Source: an uncultured Eubacteriales bacterium (GTDB lineage: Bacteria > Bacillota > Clostridia > Christensenellales > Christensenellaceae). Taken from it: a stretch of 7,456 nucleotides of DNA. A model generated the notes under the pieces. It searched no databases. It was given only the letters and a program-made list of their open reading frames with translations, and had not been told where the DNA came from. Of the stretch, positions 1 to 4,456 are shown piece after piece. Position 1 is the stretch's first letter. Each line of letters begins with the position of its first letter. Position numbers and translations under genes: made by a program. Where the stretch lies: positions 1 to 7,456 of the forward strand of contig CAJJPW010000103.1 in assembly GCA_905193725.1 (NCBI GenBank). The letters are read 5' to 3'.

Positions 1-47
1 AAAAAATAAAATGCCTTATAATAATATTGTAATCCAAAGGCACTTTA
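1..47 (-). terminator. Intrinsic terminator of the LysM gene
   Basis: On the minus strand an 11-bp stem (arms at 37-47 and 7-17, one G-U pair) encloses a loop of about 19 bases and is followed by a run of six T at the window edge. It lies about 47 bases past the stop codon of the LysM gene, where a terminator is expected. The loop is long, which lowers certainty a little. Confidence 0.62.
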
Positions 48-93
48 TTGTAAATAGTTATTTTTATTTTTTAGGCAAAAAATATAGCATGTT

Positions 94-642
94 CTATAGT
101 GATACATGAGGGATGGCAATAGAAATCCCACTGGAAAATTCAAGGGGTCTCAAATTGGGATTGGCCTTCAAAAGCTCTACTACGCTAACCCCAAACTTTT
201 TTGAAATATCGTAAATATTTTCGCCTTTTCCAATTTGGTATAGCTTTCCTTGCATCATTGGGTACTGCTTTTGTTTGACAGTAACCAAATCTCCTTCTTT
301 GAGCAAAAATACATCCACACCCCGGTTTAACTGCTCAAATTCCCGGATGCTCATCTGAAACTTTCTCAATACTTCACCAATGCTATCGTTTTTTTCAATT
401 TCATAATAAAGTACTTCATTCGTCTGCGTCATTTGATCGAGTTTATCGTTTGGCAAAATGATCACCTGGCCTATTACATAGTTGTTGGGATTTAAGTAGG
501 GATTATAATAAATTAAATCCCTCACTGTTATTTGGTGCGAAGTCGCAATTTTTTCCAAGGTGTCCCCTGGTTGAATGGTGTAAAACTCCCCTCTTTCACA
601 CCCACGCGTTCCCCTTTCATTTGCCATTAGTCCGCTTTGCAT
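94..642 (-). CDS. Triple LysM-domain protein without signal peptide
   Basis: Small peptidoglycan-binding protein made almost wholly of three LysM modules of about 45 residues. Counted from the start chosen here they lie at about residues 20-65 (YTIQPGDTLEKIA), 78-123 (YYEIEKNDSIGEV) and 133-178 (YQIGKGENIYDIS). The first is the most canonical; the second is divergent. LysM modules bind N-acetylglucosamine-containing glycans. No catalytic domain, signal peptide or membrane segment is visible, so the protein either stays in the cytoplasm (for example a sporulating mother cell, where it could bind the forespore surface as SafA and SpoVID do) or is released by lysis. Start: an ATG at 684 would give 196 residues but has no ribosome binding site. 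The ATG at 642 has AAAGGGGG seven bases upstream and gives 182 residues, so it is preferred. The divergent neighbour is a cell-wall amidase, which suggests a shared wall or spore role. The LysM call is firm; the spore role is inference. Confidence 0.88.
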   Translation of the reverse strand: MQSGLMANERGTRGCERGEFYTIQPGDTLEKIATSHQITVRDLIYYNPYLNPNNYVIGQVIILPNDKLDQMTQTNEVLYYEIEKNDSIGEVLRKFQMSIREFEQLNRGVDVFLLKEGDLVTVKQKQYPMMQGKLYQIGKGENIYDISKKFGVSVVELLKANPNLRPLEFSSGISIAIPHVSL

Positions 643-685
643 TCCATTTCCCCCTTTACACACTTCTGCATTATTTTCCTTCATA

Positions 686-714
686 CATATAGACTATATT
701 GATATTCACAGCAA
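686..714 (-). promoter_or_regulatory. Weak candidate promoter for the LysM gene
   Basis: On the minus strand a TTGCTG (709-714) lies 17 bases from a TATATG (686-691). The spacing is ideal but the hexamers match the vegetative consensus only partly. Transcription would start near 679, downstream of the ATG at 684 and upstream of the ATG at 642, which agrees with the start chosen for the LysM gene. The surrounding DNA is very AT-rich, so chance matches are likely. Confidence 0.25.
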
Positions 715-879
715 AGAAAAAAAGAACCTTTTTATCAAAATATTCTAAAAACATTTTTCTGTTCCACTTCTTTGCATTTTTTTGAGTTAAAAATATTGTA
801 TTCTTTTTCCCACTAAATTATGTGTCTTCTCCTCTTATTTTTAAAATAATATGCCATCATTATCCCACATAGGTAAGGC

Positions 880-907
880 GCATTTTGTCGCTCTATTTCA
901 TATGATA
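880..907 (+). promoter_or_regulatory. Possible sigma-E/sigma-K-type promoter for the amidase
   Basis: CATATGATA at 899-907 matches the CATANNNTA pattern of mother-cell sigma-K -10 elements exactly and resembles the sigma-E one. GCATTTT at 880-886 resembles a sigma-E -35 element, but the 12-base spacing is slightly short. Transcription would begin about 80 bases before the amidase start. The motif is short and the region AT-rich, so this is suggestive only. Confidence 0.25.
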
Positions 908-996
908 AAAAAGAATCGTCCTGTGTAGCCTGCTACCCTTTTTGTGGAGCTCATGTATTGCTATCTGGACATAAACTTTAAAGAAGGTGAAACAAT

Positions 997-1563
997 ATGG
1001 CAATAAAGATATTTATCGACCAAGGACACAACCCACAAAATCCCAATGCTGGTGCAGAAGGCAATGGCCTCAGGGAGCAAGACGTCAATTATGAAGTCGG
1101 TATGCGGCTGGCAAATTTGCTGCGTGCAAATCCCAATTTTGAAGTGCGTACTTCCCGCAACTCCCCTACTGAGCAATTGGGTACCAGCAATCTAACCAGC
1201 CTACAAGAGAGGGTTTATATGGCCAATTCCTGGGGTGCTGATTACTTTATCAGCATTCACTGCAACGCCTCCTATAACCCACAAGCCAGTGGCAGCGAGG
1301 TATACGTCTATCGGGAACACTCTCAGGCGTACCGCATGGCAGAACAAATTCTGATTGGGCTGGAAAACGCCACCGGGCTGACCAACCGAGGCGTATTTAT
1401 CAACCCCAGCCTGTACGTTCTGCGCAAAACCACCATGCCAGCACTTCTAGTAGAACTTGGGTACTTAACAAACGCACACGACGCCGCACTGCTGGGCATT
1501 GACCCCCAAAGCTTTGCAAACGGCATCTATAACGGTATCTTAGCTTATTTTGGCCTCCAATAA
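997..1563 (+). CDS. N-acetylmuramoyl-L-alanine amidase (Amidase_3), catalytic domain only
   Basis: Zinc-dependent hydrolase that cuts the amide bond between N-acetylmuramic acid and the L-alanine of the peptide stem in peptidoglycan. The 188 residues are one Amidase_3 domain. Zinc ligands are seen as His11 (IDQGHNP), Glu27 (GLREQDVN) and His88 (ISIHCNAS); the catalytic glutamate is Glu153 (LLVELGYLTN). The protein begins directly with the first beta strand (MAIKIFIDQGH), so there is no signal peptide, membrane anchor, SPOR or LysM tail. Secreted relatives such as CwlD carry an N-terminal export segment; cytoplasmic mother-cell lysins such as CwlC lack a classic one, so a role in mother-cell lysis or spore maturation is plausible. 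A phage-type lysin is an alternative, but no phage genes are near. The ATG has AGAAGGTG seven bases upstream. The gene is monocistronic, with its own terminator at 1582-1608. The family call is very sure; the physiological role is inferred. Confidence 0.95.
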   Translation: MAIKIFIDQGHNPQNPNAGAEGNGLREQDVNYEVGMRLANLLRANPNFEVRTSRNSPTEQLGTSNLTSLQERVYMANSWGADYFISIHCNASYNPQASGSEVYVYREHSQAYRMAEQILIGLENATGLTNRGVFINPSLYVLRKTTMPALLVELGYLTNAHDAALLGIDPQSFANGIYNGILAYFGLQ

Positions 1564-1581
1564 CTCCTTGATGCAGAAAGG

Positions 1582-1608
1582 ATAGGCGCCTTTGGCGTCT
1601 ATTTTTTT
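1582..1608 (+). terminator. Intrinsic terminator after the amidase gene
   Basis: A 9-bp stem (ATAGGCGCC at 1582-1590 with GGCGTCTAT at 1594-1602, one G-U pair) is followed at once by six T (1603-1608). It begins 19 bases after the amidase stop codon and separates that gene from the regulator operon. The drawn loop is only three bases. Confidence 0.85.
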
Positions 1609-1642
1609 GCTCCCATCTTTTATTCCCTCGTCAATTCTTATA

Positions 1643-1667
1643 TTTTTCTTAAGATTTCTTCAGATAA
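1643..1667 (+). promoter_or_regulatory. Putative response-regulator operator, box 1
   Basis: A tandem repeat with 10-bp period, TTTCTTAAGA (1645-1654) followed by TTTCTTCAGA (1655-1664), 9 of 10 bases identical. Direct repeats with one helical turn spacing are the usual binding sites of OmpR/PhoB-family regulators. The 25-base block is matched at 21 of 25 positions by the block at 3659-3683 in front of the ABC genes. It lies just upstream of the -35 position of the candidate promoter whose -10 is at 1691-1696, the place expected for an activator. Binding by the adjacent regulator is inferred. Confidence 0.6.
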
Positions 1668-1696
1668 ACGACCACATTTGAAATTCATGTTACAAT
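1668..1696 (+). promoter_or_regulatory. Candidate activator-dependent promoter of the regulator-kinase operon
   Basis: TACAAT at 1691-1696 is a good -10 element. The expected -35 position (about 1668-1673) holds no recognisable consensus, as is common where a bound regulator replaces -35 contacts; box 1 ends directly upstream. Transcription would start near 1703, at the foot of the leader hairpin 1705-1735. Confidence 0.45.
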
Positions 1697-1704
1697 AAAA
1701 GTGT

Positions 1705-1735
1705 TTTTTCTGAGCGCCATCCGCGCCCAGAAAAA
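1705..1735 (+). other. Leader stem-loop before the response regulator
   Basis: TTTTTCTGAGCGC (1705-1717) can pair with GCGCCCAGAAAAA (1723-1735) in 12 of 13 positions around a five-base loop, with one internal A-C mismatch. No T run follows, so it is not a standard terminator for plus-strand transcription. It lies about 27 bases before the regulator start and, if the promoter call is right, forms the very 5' end of the mRNA. A role in mRNA stability or leader control is possible. Confidence 0.5.
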
Positions 1736-1761
1736 GCAAGTAGCAAGAAATGAGGAAAACT

Positions 1762-2433
1762 ATGTTTACTTTATTATTGGTAGAAGATGATATGGCTCTG
1801 GCCACTGGCCTACTTTTCACCTTTGAGGAAGAGGGATATCGCACACTTCACGCCCCTACGGCCACATCGGCGCTAGAGGCCTTTGCTCGCGAAAATTTCG
1901 ACTTGGTCATTATTGATGTGATGCTGCCCGATGGCAATGGTTTTGATCTTTGCAGAGCCTTGCGTCAAACCAGCGAGGCTCCGGTGATCTTCCTCACCTC
2001 CTGTGACGAAGAGACCAATGTGGTAATGGGCCTTGATACCGGTGGCGATGATTACGTAACCAAGCCCTTTCGGCTCAAGGAGCTTTTAAGCCGCATCAAG
2101 GTGCAGCTGCGGCGCCACTGCCAACTCCTCTCCTCCTCTTTTACTGTGGGGGATATTCTCATAGACACCAGTCAGTCCAAGGCAATGGTCGCTTCTGCTG
2201 AATTACCCCTCACCGTAACCGAATACCGGCTTTTGTGCTATCTCTGTCAAAACAAGGGAAACGTAATGACCCGTGAGGCCATTCTCGCCAGGCTGTGGGA
2301 CCACCGAGGCAACTTTGTAGATGACAATACGCTTTCGGTGCACATTGGCCATTTGAGAGAAAAACTCTCTAATGCAGGCAGCATAGTGAATATTGCGACT
2401 GTCCGGGGAATCGGCTATCGGTTGGAGGTATGA
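1762..2433 (+). CDS. OmpR/PhoB-family response regulator
   Basis: DNA-binding output protein of the two-component system. Residues 1 to about 117 form the receiver domain: acidic pocket Glu8-Asp9-Asp10 (LLLVEDD), phosphoacceptor Asp52 (VIIDVMLPDGNGF), Thr79 (VIFLTS) and Lys101 (DYVTKPF). Residues from about 125 to the end form a winged-helix effector domain, with the TVTEYRLLCYL and NTLSVHIGHLREKL segments and a terminal RGIGYRLEV. At 223 residues it has normal family length. Start: an ATG at 1750 is also open, but GAGG (1752-1755) is well spaced only for the ATG at 1762, and MFTLLLVEDD is a normal receiver beginning. The kinase start follows 2 bases after the stop codon, so the two are translationally linked. 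Paired boxes before this gene and before the ABC genes suggest autoregulation and activation of the transporter. It belongs to the broad VanR/BceR-like clostridial group; the inducer is not evident. Confidence 0.95.
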   Translation: MFTLLLVEDDMALATGLLFTFEEEGYRTLHAPTATSALEAFARENFDLVIIDVMLPDGNGFDLCRALRQTSEAPVIFLTSCDEETNVVMGLDTGGDDYVTKPFRLKELLSRIKVQLRRHCQLLSSSFTVGDILIDTSQSKAMVASAELPLTVTEYRLLCYLCQNKGNVMTREAILARLWDHRGNFVDDNTLSVHIGHLREKLSNAGSIVNIATVRGIGYRLEV

Positions 2434-2435
2434 GC

Positions 2436-2609
2436 ATGATCACGATTTTTCGCAATAAAGCACCACGACAAGTGGTAAAAGGCATCTTTATTCTTTTTAT
2501 TATTATGGAAGTGCTTTTTTTCCCTCATGACCCACTTTCACGTCTCACAGATGAACCACTCATTTTTAGAACGAGATGCTGCCATTGTAGGGGCCCTCTC
2601 GCAAGGTAA
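2436..2609 (+). pseudogene. Out-of-frame N-terminal piece of the histidine kinase
   Basis: An ATG at 2436 stands 7 bases behind GGAGG (2424-2428) and 2 bases after the regulator stop, the best start in the region. It encodes MITIFRNKAPRQ and then a hydrophobic segment (VVKGIFILFIIMEVLF), the typical N-terminus and first membrane helix of this kinase type. In this frame the reading then runs out of kinase-like sequence and stops at 2607-2609, 57 codons in all. The rest of the kinase lies in the frame one base further on. Dropping one T from the run at 2515-2521 joins the two into a 406-residue kinase. Upstream of 2527 the kinase frame has a stop at 2476-2478 and no ATG between, so it cannot supply its own first helix. 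I therefore treat 2436-3657 as one gene carrying a single-base frameshift. Confidence 0.75.
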
Positions 2610-3657
2610 GCCTCTGGAACAAACCTGTATCCTCACTGGTCAAGTCGCATCAGAAGATGTCGCTGCGGGTACAGCCATCCTAGAGACCTACAGTTACATG
2701 AATGCACCAGCACAAACTTACCGTTTTTACCGGGAAATATTTCAGCAGCAGCAAGTGAGTTCTGCTCTGTGGAGTGCTTTATTTGCCCTGCTATGTGGGT
2801 GTATTTGTCTCGTTTCTATGTCCAAAATATACCGCTCTATGCGCCAGATCGCCCATGTGGCCAGCAGCAAAAATAGTAGTTTTTCCCCCATCAACCTTCA
2901 AAGCGAAGGGGATTTCGCTGCGCTCATTCATGGCTTTAGTGCCATGCAAAATCGCATCGAATTTGCCATGGAATCTCTCAAAAAAGATAAAACCTACTTA
3001 AAAGACCTGCTCTCAGATATCTCTCATCAGTTAAAAACCCCTCTTAGTGCCCTACGCGTTTACTGTGAAATTCTAGATACGCGGCATTTGAGTTTGGAAA
3101 AGCAGCATGAGTTCTTAGCACTGTGTTTTGAGCAGTTAGACCGCACTGACTGGCTCATTCAGGGTCTGCTGCAAATGGCTCGCATGGATGCTGGCTGCAT
3201 TCAAATGCGTCCTAAGTCATCTCCGCTTTCGGGGACGGTGCAAATGGCCATTTCCTCTTTTCTGCAGCAGGCCAAGGAGCAACACATCACGATTTCCTGT
3301 GACATTCCAGAAGATATTGTACTATACCACGACAAAAAATGGGTAGCCCAAGCTCTTGGTAACATCATCAAAAACGGCTTAGAGCACAGCAAAAGCGGGG
3401 GCACCATCCTCATAAGTGCCCTGCAAACTCCCATTACCGTCCAACTCACCATCCAAGATGACGGATGCGGGATCGCTCAGAACGAAATCCCACACATCTT
3501 TGAGCGTTTTTACCGTTCTTCCAATGCCTCCTCCCAAAGTGTGGGCATTGGCCTATCCTTGGCGCGTCAGATTATCGAGCAGAACGATGGAGACATTTTC
3601 GTCCAAAGCACTTTGGGCCGGGGCAGTACGTTTGTCATCACTTTTTTAAAGCATTAA
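2527..3657 (+). CDS. Sensor histidine kinase (main frame; N-terminus displaced by frameshift)
   Basis: Membrane sensor that autophosphorylates and passes phosphate to the neighbouring regulator. Counting from the ATG at 2527 (376 residues): extracytoplasmic part 1-77, membrane helix 78-99, HAMP-like linker about 100-150, H-box with His167 (LLSDISHQLKTPLSAL), N-box with Asn279 and Asn283 (NIIKNGLEHS), G1 DDGCGI (311-316), F-box FERFYR (325-330) and G2 GIGLSLA (340-346). All catalytic motifs are intact. The sensor part (MNHSFLERDAAIVGAL, then ILTG and FYREIF) looks like the short extracellular domain of a clostridial kinase family that normally has two membrane helices. Here the first helix lies in another frame at 2436-2520. 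The ATG at 2527 has no good ribosome binding site (GGAAGTG is 13 bases away), so it is probably not the native start. The roughly 75-residue sensor domain sets it apart from BceS-type kinases, which have almost none. Whether active protein is made depends on how the frameshift is resolved. Confidence 0.9.
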   Translation: MTHFHVSQMNHSFLERDAAIVGALSQGKPLEQTCILTGQVASEDVAAGTAILETYSYMNAPAQTYRFYREIFQQQQVSSALWSALFALLCGCICLVSMSKIYRSMRQIAHVASSKNSSFSPINLQSEGDFAALIHGFSAMQNRIEFAMESLKKDKTYLKDLLSDISHQLKTPLSALRVYCEILDTRHLSLEKQHEFLALCFEQLDRTDWLIQGLLQMARMDAGCIQMRPKSSPLSGTVQMAISSFLQQAKEQHITISCDIPEDIVLYHDKKWVAQALGNIIKNGLEHSKSGGTILISALQTPITVQLTIQDDGCGIAQNEIPHIFERFYRSSNASSQSVGIGLSLARQIIEQNDGDIFVQSTLGRGSTFVITFLKH

Positions 3658-3658
3658 G

Positions 3659-3683
3659 TTTTTCTAAAGAGTTCTTTAGAAAA
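3659..3683 (+). promoter_or_regulatory. Putative response-regulator operator, box 2, and palindrome
   Basis: This block equals box 1 (1643-1667) at 21 of 25 positions and keeps the 10-bp direct-repeat layout, TTCTAAAGAG then TTCTTTAGAA (3662-3681). It lies just after the kinase stop codon and about 75 bases before the ATPase start. It is also a perfect palindrome: TTTTTCTAAAGA (3659-3670), two centre bases, then TCTTTAGAAAAA (3673-3684). In RNA this could fold into a hairpin, but an A run rather than a T run follows, so a terminator is unlikely. Use as the regulator's binding site before the ABC genes is the best reading, by inference. Confidence 0.6.
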
Positions 3684-3711
3684 AAATCACCGGAACATCA
3701 TGTCTTTTTTG

Positions 3712-3717
3712 TATGGT
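3712..3717 (+). promoter_or_regulatory. Weak -10 candidate for the ABC transporter operon
   Basis: TATGGT at 3712-3717, or the overlapping TGGTAATCT, could serve as a -10 element about 30 bases past box 2. No -35 consensus is visible, as expected if the regulator activates this promoter. The match is poor; the exact promoter position is uncertain. Confidence 0.25.
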
Positions 3718-3757
3718 AATCTCAGACAAAAATGATTTTATCTAGGAGGTTATTTTT

Positions 3758-4456
3758 TTGAGCATTGTCGTTACACAGAATTTGAGCAAAATATACGGGA
3801 CGGGTGAGACAGCTGTCCACGCCCTCAAAGACGTGAATCTATCCATCGAAAAGGGAGAGTTCGTGGCGCTCCTCGGCGCTTCAGGCAGCGGCAAATCCAC
3901 ACTGCTTCACATGCTGGGAGCGGTGGATGTACCTACTTCAGGCAGTGTGATCATCGATGGTGTCCCTCTTTACGAGCAGAAAGAAGAGCAACTGGCCGTA
4001 TTTCGCCGCCGGAAAATTGGGTTTGTCTTTCAATTTTACAACCTGATCCCGGTGCTCACCGCCAAAGAGAACATTTTGCTCCCCTTCCGCCTGGATGGAC
4101 AACAGCCAGATATGGCGTATTTTAACGAGATTGTGCGCTCCTTTGATATTGCAGATAGGCAAGACCATCTACCCAATCAACTGTCCGGCGGGCAGCAACA
4201 GCGGGTGGCCGTTGCGCGGGCCCTCATCCACAAGCCCGCTATTTTGCTGGCAGATGAGCCCACCGGCAATTTGGACACCCAAAACAGCAAGGAGATCATC
4301 TCCCTCATGAAGCACTCTGTTAGGAAATACGGTCAAACCCTCATTTTGATCACTCACGACCCCTCTATCGCCATGCAGGCAGACCGGGTGATCCTCATGG
4401 AGGATGGCAGAGCGTCCGAGAGTCAGACTTCTTCTATCGAGGTGCCCCAGCCATGA
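3758..4456 (+). CDS. ABC transporter ATP-binding protein (MacB/LolD/BceA-type)
   Basis: Cytoplasmic ATPase that powers the FtsX-type permease encoded next. All ABC motifs are present in 232 residues: Walker [10 protein letters not shown] (40-48), Q-loop Gln92 (FQFYNLIP), signature LSGGQ (142-146), Walker B ILLADEP with Asp166 and catalytic Glu167, and switch His190 (LILITHD). The FQFYNLIP and NLLP-like Q-loop region and the [10 protein letters not shown] tail are typical of the MacB/LolD group. Start: translation begins at a TTG (3758-3760) behind a strong AGGAGG (3744-3749, eight bases away); no in-frame ATG lies nearby, and [17 protein letters not shown] is a normal beginning. The stop codon overlaps the permease start (ATGA), so the two are translationally coupled. 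Box 2 upstream suggests control by the neighbouring regulator. The substrate cannot be read from the ATPase; peptide antibiotics or lipid-linked envelope compounds are usual for this group. Confidence 0.96.
   Translation: MSIVVTQNLSKIYGTGETAVHALKDVNLSIEKGEFVALLGASGSGKSTLLHMLGAVDVPTSGSVIIDGVPLYEQKEEQLAVFRRRKIGFVFQFYNLIPVLTAKENILLPFRLDGQQPDMAYFNEIVRSFDIADRQDHLPNQLSGGQQQRVAVARALIHKPAILLADEPTGNLDTQNSKEIISLMKHSVRKYGQTLILITHDPSIAMQADRVILMEDGRASESQTSSIEVPQP

Larger units (their letters stand above)
643..996. other. AT-rich divergent intergenic region
   Basis: This stretch of about 350 bases separates the divergent LysM and amidase genes and must hold both promoters. I see no convincing gene, RNA gene or large repeat in it. 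It contains a weak vegetative-type promoter toward the LysM gene (686-714), a sporulation-type -10 box toward the amidase (899-907), and the amidase ribosome binding site AGAAGGTG (982-989). Confidence 0.5.

Noticed and set aside
643..684. N-terminal extension of the LysM protein from the ATG at 684.
   Set aside because: No ribosome binding site precedes it, while AAAGGGGG stands at ideal distance before the ATG at 642; the extension also has no domain or signal-peptide character.
925..936. Small inverted repeat GTAGC-CT-GCTAC followed by CCCTTTTT, considered as a terminator or attenuator before the amidase.
   Set aside because: Only about four base pairs can form with a realistic loop, too weak for termination.
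1678..1696. TTGAAA (1678-1683) as a -35 element for TACAAT (1691-1696).
   Set aside because: The spacer would be only seven bases, far below the 16-18 needed.
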